Shown here one piece after another: positions 21,802-28,331 of a DNA stretch of 28,331 nucleotides. This stretch comes from JAWOLE01 sp035263845 (lineage in GTDB: Bacteria > Acidobacteriota > Thermoanaerobaculia > UBA5066 > Gp7-AA6): NCBI GenBank assembly GCA_035263845.1, contig DATFQY010000078.1, positions 1 to 28,331 on the forward strand, in the 5' to 3' direction. A model generated the notes under the pieces. It saw only the letters and a program-made list of their open reading frames with translations. It had not been told where the DNA came from and ran no database searches. Numbering within the stretch: position 1 is the stretch's first letter; each line of letters starts with the position of its first letter. The translations under genes and the position numbers were made by a program.

Positions 21802-23118
21802 ATGAAGATACTGATGGCGCTGGCCGCCGCCGTCGCGATGGCCGGAACGACGCCGGACAAGGGACCCCGGCCGGCGGTCCCGTTCATCGCGGACGACTAT
21901 CCGCGCGCGCTCGCGGAGGCTCGCGCGAAGAAACTCCCGATCTTCGTCGAGGCGTGGGCCCCCTGGTGACACACGTGCCGCTCGATGAGGGCCTACGTCT
22001 TCACGGACAAGTCCCTCGCGCGGCACGCCGGACAGTTCGTCTGGCTCTCCATTGACACCGAGAAGGCGGGCAACGCCTCGTTCCTGACGAAGTACCCCGT
22101 CCAGGCCTGGCCGTCGTTCTTCGTCCTCGATCCCGCGAAAGAGAAGGTGGCGGTCCGCTGGGTCGGAGGCGCCACGGTCGCCCAGGTCTCCAAGATCCTG
22201 GAGGACGGGAAGACCGCGGTGAACGGAAAGGAAAAGGGGCTGGAGCAGTCGCTCTCCCGCGCCGATGCGCTCTTCGGCGAGGGGAAAAACGCGGACGCCG
22301 TCCGCGAGTACCGCGACGTCCTCTCCCGCGCTCCGCGCAACTGGCCGCAGTACGGGCGCACGGTCGAGTCACTCCTCTTCGCGCTCCAGAACGTCCGCGA
22401 TCACAGGGGCTGCGCCGAGACGGCACGCGACGCCTACCCGAGGCTCGCGAAGACCACCTCGGCCGCCAACGTCGCCGGGACCGGGCTCGACTGCGCGCTC
22501 AAGCTCAAGGAGGACGATCCCGCCCGCGCCGGTCTCGTCTCGGCGATGGCGGAGAGCTCCCGCCAGGTCCTCGCGTCGGGAAGGCCCGACATCGCCGCGG
22601 ATGACATTTCCGCCATCTACGAGAGCCTCGCCGACGAACGCGAGGACGCGAAGGACGAGGAGGGCCGAAAGCGGGTCCTCTCGGAGCGCGCGGCGTTTCT
22701 CGAGAAGGCGGCGGCCGACGCGAAGAACCCGGACGCGCGCGCCGTCTTCGATTCGCACCGCCTCAGCACGTACATCGCGCTCGGCCAGCCCGAGAAGGCG
22801 ATCCCGATGCTCGAAGCCTCGGAGCGGGACCTCCCCGACGACTACAACCCTCCCGCCCGGCTGGCGATCGCGCTGCGGGCCATGAAGCGTTACGACGAGG
22901 CGCTCGCCGCCTCGGACCGGGCGCTGGCGAAGGCCTACGGCCCGAGGAAGATCGGGATCCTGCAAACGCGCGCCGATATCCTGGCGGACAAAGGGGATGC
23001 GGCGACCGCGAAGCGGACGATGGAGGAGACCCTGCTCTACGCCCAGGCCCTGCCGGAGGGGCAGCGCTCGGAGCGCACGATCGCGTCCCTGAAGAAGAAA
23101 CTGGAGTCGATGCCGTAG
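21802..23118 (+). CDS. Exported thioredoxin-fold/TPR protein, predicted selenoprotein (UxxC)
   Basis: A 438-residue protein read through an in-frame TGA at 21967-21969. A signal peptide-like N-terminus (MKILMALAAAVAMAG) is followed by a thioredoxin fold: FIADDYPRALAEARAKKLPIFVEAWAPW-U56-H-T-C59-RSMRAYVF, then WLSIDTEKA and the cis-Pro loop QAWP104SFFVLDP. The TGA replaces the first, nucleophilic Cys of the thioredoxin CxxC. Residues about 145-438 are helical, TPR-like repeats (ALFGEGKNADAVREYRDVLSRAP, GQPEKAIPMLEASE, KRYDEALAASDRALAKAYG). ATG 21802 is supported by AGGA 7 nt upstream; the first ATG after the TGA (21985) would lose the signal peptide and the redox site. A bulged hairpin 3 nt downstream of the TGA may be the SECIS. 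The likely role is extracytoplasmic thiol/selenol oxidoreductase. Nonsense mutation or sequencing error is the alternative. Confidence 0.83.
21967..21969 (+). other. Predicted selenocysteine codon (UGA), residue 56
   Basis: In-frame TGA at the nucleophilic position of the thioredoxin motif W-A-P-W-x-H-T-C. The frame, codon usage and thioredoxin-fold sequence continue directly on both sides. Confidence 0.8.
21973..21998 (+). promoter_or_regulatory. Candidate bacterial SECIS hairpin
   Basis: Starting 3 nt after the UGA, ACGU-GCC-(G)-CUC pairs with GAG-GGC-(CU)-ACGU: 10 base pairs with a one-nt bulge on the 5' side, a two-nt bulge on the 3' side and the apical loop GAU at 21984-21986. The apical G is 15 nt from the UGA. 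Size, distance and an apical G roughly fit the bacterial SECIS model, but the three-nt loop is tight. Folding was done by eye. Confidence 0.4.
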
Positions 23119-23122
23119 AATT

Positions 23123-23146
23123 GGGCGGGCCCCTGATTCTTTTTTT
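23123..23146 (+). terminator. Weak terminator-like site
   Basis: A short GGG/CCC hairpin (GGGCGGGCCC) followed by a run of seven T at 23140-23146, just after the selenoprotein stop and before the next gene's ribosome binding site. The stem is very short, so read-through into the downstream TPR-like gene is likely. Confidence 0.3.
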
Positions 23147-23163
23147 CTTCGAAGGGAGGATTC

Positions 23164-23658
23164 GTGAGTCCGTTTGACTCCTGGAGTCTGTCGGAAGAAC
23201 AACTTCTCCGGCTCGGTCGGGACGCCCTCTGGCTCGAGCGTTACCGCGATGCCTGCCAGGCGCTGTCGGAATACTGCGAGCGCCTGAAGCGCTACGAACG
23301 GCCCATCGCGCCGCCGATCCTGGCGTATTACGGGCTTGCCGTCGGGCACTCGCAGAACGTGAGGGAGGGGCTTCGGATCTGCCTGGAGGCCCTCTCGCAG
23401 GAGCGGCGCAACCCGAACATCTTTCTCTGTGTGGCCCGTTTATACATTCTGGCGAACAACCGGAGGTCGGCGTTGGAAGTCATCTCGCAGGGTCTTCGGA
23501 TCTCGAAGGGCCACCGCGGCCTGACGGCCCTTCGCCAGAGCATGGGAGTGCGTCAGGCCGTCCCGATCCCCTTCCTCCCCCGCAAGAGCGCCGTCAACAT
23601 CCGAATCGGAAGAGCCATCCGCAGGATCAAGAAGAAAGGAAAAACCAAGACCGCCTAG
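23164..23658 (+). CDS. TPR-like protein with basic tail
   Basis: A 164-residue helical protein. Residues about 10-125 look like three TPR-type hairpins (LLRLGRDALWLERYRDACQAL, PPILAYYGLAVGHSQNVREGLRICLEAL, PNIFLCVARLYILANNRRSALEVISQGLRI). The C-terminus is strongly basic (RIGRAIRRIKKKGKTKTA), which could contact nucleic acid or membrane lipids. No enzyme motif or signal peptide is present. GTG 23164 has GGGAGG about 5 nt upstream, a strong start. It lies 45 nt downstream of the TPR-bearing selenoprotein, on the same strand. Confidence 0.85.
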   Translation: MSPFDSWSLSEEQLLRLGRDALWLERYRDACQALSEYCERLKRYERPIAPPILAYYGLAVGHSQNVREGLRICLEALSQERRNPNIFLCVARLYILANNRRSALEVISQGLRISKGHRGLTALRQSMGVRQAVPIPFLPRKSAVNIRIGRAIRRIKKKGKTKTA

Positions 23659-23667
23659 GTAGGGTTC

Positions 23668-24018
23668 CTATTTGAGCGAGGCGATCCAACGCTGGAACGC
23701 CTCCTTGTCGTCCCCCTTCAACCGCCGCAGCACCCCTTCGGAGTGCGACGACAGCACCTTGGGGTCGTCGAAAGGGAGGCGCCCGTACATCTTCCCGCCC
23801 GGCTCATGGCACGGCGTGCAGTGCTCCAGGACGATGGGACGGACGACGCTCGCGAAGAGGTCCGGAACGGCCGTCGGGGGAGGCGCCGGAGTCGGCGGAG
23901 AGGCCGTCGGAACGGGAGACGGCGTCGGGGGCGGAGAAGGAGGGTTCTTGTCCGGGCAGCTCTTGGTCCCCGCGACCGCCGCGAAGAGAAGAAGCGCCGC
24001 CGCCGACGCCTTGATCAT
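23668..24018 (-). CDS. Small exported cytochrome c-like protein
   Basis: A 116-residue exported protein. The hydrophobic signal sequence (residues 1-17) is followed by a Pro/Ser/Thr linker (about 24-53), and then a short domain with one haem c attachment motif, C67-T-P-C70-H71. M77 lies six residues after the haem His. The haem domain is about 60 residues (VVRPIVLEHCTPCHEPGGK to AFQRWIASL), short for class I cytochrome c but typical of single-haem domains used in acidobacterial and planctomycete electron transfer proteins. ATG 24018 has no strong ribosome binding site. It lies 59 nt downstream of the FKBP gene, with a strong hairpin between. The gene converges with the TPR-like gene, 9 nt apart. 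Confidence 0.82.
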   Translation of the reverse strand: MIKASAAALLLFAAVAGTKSCPDKNPPSPPPTPSPVPTASPPTPAPPPTAVPDLFASVVRPIVLEHCTPCHEPGGKMYGRLPFDDPKVLSSHSEGVLRRLKGDDKEAFQRWIASLK

Positions 24019-24041
24019 CGTTGGTTGTTACGGCCGGGCCG

Positions 24042-24062
24042 GCCGCGGGGTTTCCCCGCGGC
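24042..24062 (-). terminator. GC-rich hairpin after the FKBP gene
   Basis: A perfect 9-bp stem (GCCGCGGGG and its complement) with a 3-nt loop follows the FKBP stop by 15 nt. No T-tract follows, so it may be an RNA-stabilising hairpin or a weak terminator. A second palindrome, GGCCGGGCCGGCC, abuts it. Confidence 0.45.
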
Positions 24063-24077
24063 TGCCCGACGCGATTC

Positions 24078-24524
24078 TCACTTGACGCCGAGAAGCTCCA
24101 CTTCGAAGAAGAGCGTGGAGTTGGCGGGGATCACGCCGGGGTATCCCCGTGCGCCGTAGCCCAGCTGCGGCGGGATCAGGAGGTTGCGCTTGCCGCCGAC
24201 CTTCATTGTCGAGATTCCCTCGTCCCAGCCCTTGATGACCCGGCCCTGGCCGAGAGGGAACTCGAAGGGCTGGCCGCGGTCCACCGAGCTGTCGAACTTC
24301 TTTCCCTTCGCGCCGTCCTCCCAGAGCCAGCCCGTGTAGTGCATCGAGCATGTCTGGCCGGACTTGGGCGTGGCGCCGGTACCGACCTTGACGTCTTCCC
24401 ACTGGAGTCCCGTCGGGGACTTCTGCATCTTGGAATCTCCTCCCTTTTTCTCGTCGGCCGCCAGGGGCAGCGTCGAAAAAGCGATCGCCGCGACCGCCGC
24501 GAGCAGCCAGGCTGTTTTCTTCAT
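24078..24524 (-). CDS. FKBP-type peptidyl-prolyl isomerase, exported
   Basis: A 148-residue protein. The signal peptide is about residues 1-23 (WLLAAVAAIAFSTLPLAA). One complete FKBP domain spans about residues 40-148: HYTGWLWEDGAKGKKFDSSVDRGQPFEFPLG, GRVIKGWDEGISTMKVGGKRNLLIPPQLGYGARGYPGVIPANSTLFFEVELL. These include the usual substrate-pocket Tyr, Phe, Asp, Val/Ile, Trp and Tyr. It should accelerate prolyl isomerisation during folding in the periplasm. ATG 24524 is preferred over ATG 24533 because AAAGGA then sits about 8 nt upstream. Confidence 0.93.
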   Translation of the reverse strand: MKKTAWLLAAVAAIAFSTLPLAADEKKGGDSKMQKSPTGLQWEDVKVGTGATPKSGQTCSMHYTGWLWEDGAKGKKFDSSVDRGQPFEFPLGQGRVIKGWDEGISTMKVGGKRNLLIPPQLGYGARGYPGVIPANSTLFFEVELLGVK

Positions 24525-24614
24525 CGATTCCATCCTTTCGTGTCGTGTTTGTCGGGCCTTTCCATCGGGGCGCCCGCGGCGCATTATGTCCCGCGCTGGC
24601 CGGAGGCGTAAACC

Positions 24615-25160
24615 ATGAACGATCTCGATTACCGGGACGAGGCGGCGCGGCAGTTCCGGGGACTCAAGAAGGCAGCCGACCGGGCGCTGGCGCAGGTCTC
24701 CGACGACGATTTCTTTGCCGTGCTCGATCCGGAGTCCAACAGCATCGCGCTCCTCGTCAAGCACCTGGCGGGGAACATGCGCTCGCGCTTCACGGATTTC
24801 CTGACCAGCGACGGGGAAAAGCCGGACCGGCACCGCGATTCGGAGTTCGAGATCGCGGCCGGCGACACCCGCGAGAACCTGATGGAGCGCTGGGAGACGG
24901 GATGGGCGGTGACGTTCGCGGCGCTCGAGCCCTTGACCGCCGAGGACTTCTCCAGGACGGTCCCGATCCGCGGTGAGCCGCACACGCTCCTTCGCGCAAT
25001 CAACCGACAGCTCGTCCACTATGGCTACCACGTCGGGCAGATCGTCTTCCTCGCGAAGCATTTCGCGGGCCCGGCCTGGCAGACGCTGTCGATTCCGAAG
25101 GGGAAGTCCGAGGAGGTCAACCGGAAGATGGCTACATCGGCAAAACGACCTGCCCCGTAG
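24615..25160 (+). CDS. DinB/DUF1572-family protein
   Basis: A 181-residue four-helix-bundle protein of the DinB/YfiT-like superfamily, DUF1572 branch. The metal triad is visible: H50 (LLVKHLAGN), H135 and H139 (LVHYGYHVGQIVFLAKHF). The ending AGPAWQTLSIPKGKSEEVN is the branch's hallmark. Members are mostly uncharacterised; some DinB-fold relatives are thiol-dependent S-transferases using bacillithiol or mycothiol. ATG 24615 begins just before the first helix. Its last 29 nt overlap the convergent lipoprotein gene. Confidence 0.92.
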   Translation: MNDLDYRDEAARQFRGLKKAADRALAQVSDDDFFAVLDPESNSIALLVKHLAGNMRSRFTDFLTSDGEKPDRHRDSEFEIAAGDTRENLMERWETGWAVTFAALEPLTAEDFSRTVPIRGEPHTLLRAINRQLVHYGYHVGQIVFLAKHFAGPAWQTLSIPKGKSEEVNRKMATSAKRPAP

Positions 25161-25575
25161 GGATCCACTCGTCTTTCTCGACGCGCCAGAGCGCCCCCTG
25201 CTTGCGCATCTGGATCTCGCACTTCGCCGGCGCGCCCTGCGCCTTCCCGGTCGCCGAGAGGACCGCCTTCGACCCCTCGATGTGGAGTTTCGTGAAGTGG
25301 ACGTCCGAGGCCAGGCCCTCTCGGAACATCGCGAGGTGCTCCTCGGAGCCTCCGAGCATCTGAAGCCGCTCGCCGACGTCGGAGGTGACGCTACGGATCA
25401 GGTCCAGCCAGTTGCCGTCCTGGATGGACTTCATGTACGCCCGGTAGACCTGCGCCTGCGGGCTCTTCTCGACTTCCTTGGGATCCGTGATGGTCTTCGA
25501 GCATCCCGCGGCCGCCAGCGAGGCGGCGGCGAGGATGGCGAAGGCGGCGCGGCGGAAGCGGTTTGCGGTTCCCAT
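25132..25575 (-). CDS. Small lipoprotein of unknown function
   Basis: A 147-residue predicted lipoprotein. The signal peptide has an Arg-rich start, a hydrophobic core and the lipobox LAAAG-C25. The mature part (about residues 40-147) has a helix-then-sheet pattern (AQVYRAYMKSIQDGNWLDLIRSVTSDVGERLQML, then beta strands VHFTKLHIEGSKAVLSATGKA, KCEIQMRKQGALWRVEKDEW) like the NTF2-like DUF4878 family of exported proteins. It is a probable binding or scaffold domain without a catalytic motif. ATG 25575 is preferred over an earlier in-frame start 36 nt upstream, which would precede the Arg-rich region. The 3' end overlaps the DinB gene. Confidence 0.8.
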   Translation of the reverse strand: MGTANRFRRAAFAILAAASLAAAGCSKTITDPKEVEKSPQAQVYRAYMKSIQDGNWLDLIRSVTSDVGERLQMLGGSEEHLAMFREGLASDVHFTKLHIEGSKAVLSATGKAQGAPAKCEIQMRKQGALWRVEKDEWIPTGQVVLPM

Positions 25576-25733
25576 GGCTCGGTTTCCGAACGGCGCGGCA
25601 GGATACAACATGAGACAGCAGCGTGGGATAGCGAAGTTAGACGAACGTCTTAGAGACAGGGCGCGGGTGTTGAGTTACGCTAGTCGCAGAACAACGGAAA
25701 CTCTGCCGATTCTTCGCCGCTTGGGGGAGACCT

Positions 25734-26066
25734 ATGGTGGGAAACAAGCCGGAGCATCAACCAGAGCCGTGGACTCAGGACGGCCGATACATCCTGGACG
25801 CTAGCGGCTGGACCCTCGCGAGCGCGAGGTTCCCGGCGGACGCGCGCCGCATCGTGGCGGCGATCAACGCGGTGCAGGGGATCCCCACGGACGCGCTGGA
25901 ATCGTGGGTCGTCAACGTGGTGGGAGACATCGCGGGAGCCAGGGCGCCCTCGGTCGAAAACGAGCGCCGCGTCGGAGAGCGGCGCCGCGGAGACCGCCGG
26001 GCCGCCCGCCCCGAGATCCAGATCTTCGGCGGCGACGACCTCGAGACCCGAGAAGAAAACCGCTGA
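25734..26066 (+). CDS. Hypothetical acidic/Arg-rich small protein
   Basis: A 110-residue soluble protein with no recognised family. The first half (PWTQDGRYILDASGWTLASARFPADARRIVAAINAVQGIPTDALESWVV) has Trp residues and an alternating strand/helix pattern; the second half is Arg-rich (ERRVGERRRGDRRAARP) and ends acidic. ATG 25734 has GGGGGAG about 5 nt upstream, a strong site. The 158-nt spacer before it contains a short dyad, AGACG-AA-CGTCT (25639-25650), that could be an operator. It stands alone on the plus strand after the divergent lipoprotein. Confidence 0.7.
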   Translation: MVGNKPEHQPEPWTQDGRYILDASGWTLASARFPADARRIVAAINAVQGIPTDALESWVVNVVGDIAGARAPSVENERRVGERRRGDRRAARPEIQIFGGDDLETREENR

Positions 26067-26108
26067 CGAAACCTTTGGCACCCGGTCCTTTCGGACTTGA
26101 TGCCGTAG

Positions 26109-26128
26109 GGGAGGGGCTTGCCCCTCCC
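26109..26128. repeat. Short palindromic hairpin, REP-like or terminator
   Basis: GGGAGGGGC and its perfect complement are separated by TT, between the small unknown and the hydrolase gene. This form (GTAGGGGAGGGG-CTTG-CCCCTCCC) resembles dispersed palindromes common between genes in GC-rich bacteria. No second copy is in the window. There is no T-tract, so termination would be weak. Confidence 0.4.
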
Positions 26129-26154
26129 GCACCGCCGGTGACATCGTCGGCGAT

Positions 26155-26766
26155 GTGAATAAGCCGGAATTCCTCTTCGATGGGCCGGAGAATGCTGCTC
26201 TAACGCTGGTGCTGGCGCATGGAGCTGGCGGCCCGATGCGTTCGTCGTTCATGGGGAAGGTGGCGAGGGGCGTTTCCGAGGGCGGCTTCCGCGTCGCGCG
26301 CTTCGAGTTCCCGTACATGCGGGAGCGACGGCGAGTTCCGGACAAGGAACCGGTGTTGCGCTCAGCCTGGCTCGATGTGATCGACGCGCTGGGCGGAGGA
26401 AAACGACTCGCGATCGGCGGCAAGTCCATGGGCGGGCGGATCGCCAGCATGGTCGCGGACGAAGCGGGAGTGCGCGGCCTCGTCTGCCTGGGTTATCCGT
26501 TCCATCCGCCGGGGAGGCCGGAGAAGCTCCGAACGGCTCATCTGGAGCCCCTCGCGACTCCGACGCTGATCGTCCAGGGCACGCGCGACCAGTTCGGCAC
26601 GCGCGAAGACGTCGCGGGCTACCGGCTCTCCCGATCCATCCGCATCGCCTGGATCGAAGACGGAGACCACTCCTTCAAGCCGCGCTCCTCCTCCGGGGCA
26701 ACCGAGGCGGAGAACCTGAAAGAGGCGATCACCGCCGTGAACGGATTCCTGGAGGGACTTCGATGA
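26155..26766 (+). CDS. Tex30/KANL3-type alpha/beta hydrolase
   Basis: A 203-residue alpha/beta hydrolase of the KANL3/Tex30 family (dienelactone hydrolase-like). It shows AHGAGGPMRSSFM (oxyanion-hole region), the nucleophile elbow GGKSMGGR with S91, D145 (QGTRDQFG) and H172 (DGDHSFKPR), the complete triad. Typical length is about 200. GTG 26155 starts immediately before the FLFDGP strand. No signal peptide; cytoplasmic esterase-like, substrate unknown. Its stop overlaps the amidohydrolase ATG by 4 nt (ATGA). Confidence 0.92.
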   Translation: MNKPEFLFDGPENAALTLVLAHGAGGPMRSSFMGKVARGVSEGGFRVARFEFPYMRERRRVPDKEPVLRSAWLDVIDALGGGKRLAIGGKSMGGRIASMVADEAGVRGLVCLGYPFHPPGRPEKLRTAHLEPLATPTLIVQGTRDQFGTREDVAGYRLSRSIRIAWIEDGDHSFKPRSSSGATEAENLKEAITAVNGFLEGLR

Positions 26767-28010
26767 TCCGACGACACCTTTTCCTGTTCCTCTGGCTCGC
26801 GGCGCCGGGCTTTCTCTCGGGCCAGGCGGCCGTCGTGATCAAGGCCGACCATCTCCTCGACGGAAGGGGAGGCGCGGTCACCGGCCCCCGGTGGATCGTC
26901 ATCGAGGGGGGCCGCGTCGCGCGGATCTCCGCCTCCGGCGATGGGCTCCGGGCGGACTGGGACCTCTCGGGACTGACGGTCCTCCCGGGACTCATCGACG
27001 TCCACGACCACATCGGCTGGCACTTCAACAAGAGCGGGCGTACCCACACCGACAACGACGGCGAGACGCCCGGCGAAGCCGCGCTCGCCGGCGCCGCCAA
27101 CGCCTGGGCGACCCTGCAGGCCGGATTCACGACGGTCCAGAGCCCGGGCTCGGATTCGGACAAGGAGCTGCGGGAAGCGATCGAGTCCGGAGCGATTCCC
27201 GGCCCGCGTGTCCTGACGAGCCTCGAGCCGATGAACGAGAAGAGCGGGAGCCCGGAGCAGCTGCGCGAGCTCGTCCGCAAGCGCGCCGCCTCGGGCGCCG
27301 ACGTCATCAAGCTGTTCGCCTCGAAAAGCATCAGGGACGGCGGCGCCCAGACCATGACGCAGGACCAGCTCGACGCGGCGTGCGGCGAGGCGAGGTCGCT
27401 CCACCTGCGGACGATCGTCCACGCCCACAGCCCCGAGAGCATGGCCGCCGCCTCGCGCGCCGGCTGCAGCCAGGTCGAGCACGGCGTCTTCGCCACCCCG
27501 GAGGTCCTCGCGCTGCTGGCGGACCGCGGGACGTACTTCGACCCGCAGGTCTGCCTCGTCTTCCGCAACTACCTCGAGAACAAGCGCAAGTTCCTCGGCA
27601 TCAGCAACTACACCGAGGAGGGCTTCGCGGCGATGGAAAAGGCGCTGCCGCTCGCGCTCGCCGCCTTCAAGCGCGCCCTGGCCACGCCGAAGCTCCAGGT
27701 CCTCTTCGGGACCGACGCCGTCGCCGGCGCGCACGGCAACAACGTCCGCGAGCTCGTCTGCCGCGTCGAGGAGGGCGGGCAGAAGCCGATGGACGCGATC
27801 GTCTCCGCCACGTCTCTCGACGCCCGGTCCCTCGGCCTCGCGGAGAAGACGGGCGCCCTGGCGCCGGGCCTGGACGCGGACATCATCGCCGTCGAGGGAG
27901 ACCCCGCCTCGGATATCCGGGCGCTCGAGAAGGTCGTTTTCGTCATGAGGGGAGGCCGGGTCTTCAGGAGCCCGCCCGCGTCGGCGAAGCCTTCCGCGGC
28001 GGTGCGATAG
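26763..28010 (+). CDS. Exported amidohydrolase-family metallopeptidase-like protein
   Basis: A 415-residue metal-dependent hydrolase with a signal peptide (residues 1-21, FLWLAAPGFLSG-Q). Metal ligands are H81-x-H83 (DVHDHIG), likely carboxylated K183 (VIKLFAS), H220-A-H222, H240 (QVEHG) and D318 (LFGTDA). The C-terminal TGALAPGLDADIIAVEGDP strand is typical of the imidazolonepropionase/Xaa-Arg or Xaa-Pro dipeptidase-like branch abundant in Acidobacteriota. Substrate is probably a small peptide or cyclic amide. The ATG overlaps the upstream stop, which fixes the start and couples translation to the hydrolase. Confidence 0.92.
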   Translation: MIRRHLFLFLWLAAPGFLSGQAAVVIKADHLLDGRGGAVTGPRWIVIEGGRVARISASGDGLRADWDLSGLTVLPGLIDVHDHIGWHFNKSGRTHTDNDGETPGEAALAGAANAWATLQAGFTTVQSPGSDSDKELREAIESGAIPGPRVLTSLEPMNEKSGSPEQLRELVRKRAASGADVIKLFASKSIRDGGAQTMTQDQLDAACGEARSLHLRTIVHAHSPESMAAASRAGCSQVEHGVFATPEVLALLADRGTYFDPQVCLVFRNYLENKRKFLGISNYTEEGFAAMEKALPLALAAFKRALATPKLQVLFGTDAVAGAHGNNVRELVCRVEEGGQKPMDAIVSATSLDARSLGLAEKTGALAPGLDADIIAVEGDPASDIRALEKVVFVMRGGRVFRSPPASAKPSAAVR

Positions 28011-28031
28011 ATTGTCCCAAGAGGTCACCTC

Positions 28032-28331
28032 ATGACATCTCCCCGAAGGCTGCTGGCGGTCCTGATCGTCCCGGCCGCGCTCGCCGCGCTCGTGACCGCG
28101 CAGGCGCGGCCGTCCCGCGCTCCGGCGGCGAAGGCGGCGAAGGGCCCCGAGAAGGTCCTCTGGCCCGACCCCGACGAGGGCGTGGCGACCCTCGAGGCCC
28201 GGCGCAAGGCCCAGATCGCTTCCGCCGGCGAGATCCGCGTCTTCCACGACTTCCACTTCGAGGACAAGGTCAAGGAGAGCGGCATCACCTTCCTCCACCG
28301 CATCGTGGACGACGCGGGGAAGACCTACAAG
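28032..28331 (+). CDS. CRTAC1-family protein, N-terminal part (truncated by window edge)
   Basis: The first 100 residues of an exported protein that continues past the right edge. A signal peptide (LLAVLIVPAALAALVTA-Q) is followed by an Ala/Lys-rich segment and then VFHDFHFEDKVKESGITFLHRIVDDAGKTYK. This is the opening of the CRTAC1/ASPIC-UnbV FG-GAP family, which normally runs on to several hundred residues of Ca2+-binding repeats. ATG 28032 has GAGG about 7 nt upstream. It begins 21 nt after the amidohydrolase stop, so it may be the third gene of that unit. Confidence 0.72.
   Translation, partial: MTSPRRLLAVLIVPAALAALVTAQARPSRAPAAKAAKGPEKVLWPDPDEGVATLEARRKAQIASAGEIRVFHDFHFEDKVKESGITFLHRIVDDAGKTYK

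Noticed and set aside
21985..23118. A gene starting at ATG 21985
   Set aside because: It would lack a ribosome binding site, the signal peptide and half of the thioredoxin fold. The upstream frame from 21802 is well-formed through the UGA.
26619..28298. Long minus-strand open frame opposite the amidohydrolase and CRTAC1 genes
   Set aside because: Low-complexity Arg/Glu/Asp composition typical of antisense GC-rich frames. The plus-strand proteins have full catalytic motifs.

Overview
The window is high-GC bacterial DNA with dense, mostly single-copy chromosomal genes, many GTG or TTG starts, short spacers and several 4-nt start/stop overlaps. The mix (a sortilin/BNR-repeat exoprotein, FG-GAP propeller proteins, a CRTAC1-type protein at the right edge, a DinB/DUF1572 protein, a RAYT-like protein with a C-terminal HTH, many secreted lipoproteins) most resembles Acidobacteriota. 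That assignment is an inference from gene content. I saw no rRNA, tRNA, CRISPR array, phage module or intact insertion sequence.

The main result is two genes interrupted by an in-frame TGA exactly at a redox-active cysteine position. They look like selenoprotein genes rather than pseudogenes. (1) Minus strand 7855-7244 encodes an AhpD/carboxymuconolactone-decarboxylase-like protein. Its motif reads C76-T-Y-U79 with E64 and H83 intact, the full AhpD catalytic set. (2) Plus strand 21802-23118 encodes an exported thioredoxin-fold protein with a TPR-like tail. Its active site reads W-A-P-W-U56-H-T-C59. Both reading frames continue unshifted past the TGA with family-typical sequence. The thioredoxin-like gene has a bulged hairpin starting 3 nt after its TGA, a candidate bacterial SECIS element. 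The AhpD-like gene also has its Shine-Dalgarno inside a perfect 14-bp hairpin. No Sec machinery gene (selA, selB, selC, selD) lies in the window.

Layout: 1-165 tail of an unknown protein. 202-1572 a YfhL-type ferredoxin divergent from an Rrf2 Fe-S regulator, with a pair of inverted 20-bp operator-like sites between them; the regulator is coupled to a Lys/Ala-rich small protein. 1607-5264 a compact set of ACMSD-like amidohydrolase, APC permease and group II PLP decarboxylase, ending in a heptamer tandem repeat. 5321-10189 (minus) TMEM175-like channel, beta-helix/DNRLRE exoprotein, AhpD-like selenoprotein, DUF4118-PAS sensor kinase and CheY-like receiver. 10232-12265 (plus) GNAT acetyltransferase, Gly-rich lipoprotein, degenerate Y1 transposase-like protein. 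12278-16199 (minus) MBL-fold hydrolase and sortilin-like BNR protein. 16248-17414 (plus) three small envelope proteins. 17477-18163 (minus) PDZ protein, divergent from a membrane-anchored unknown (18248-19342), followed by a soluble PAS histidine kinase (19473-20579). 20595-21749 (minus) a seven-repeat FG-GAP protein, divergent from the thioredoxin-like selenoprotein (21802-23118) and a TPR-like protein (23164-23658). 23668-24524 (minus) cytochrome c-like protein and FKBP isomerase. 24615-26066 DinB-type protein, convergent lipoprotein and a small unknown. 26155-28331 (plus) Tex30/KANL3-type hydrolase, secreted amidohydrolase, and the start of a CRTAC1-family protein.

Functionally the region is dominated by envelope and redox/stress genes. 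Thiol/selenol redox proteins, the Fe-S regulator and ferredoxin and a c-type cytochrome suggest an organism that manages redox stress, but only the selenoprotein pair gives a specific new lead.
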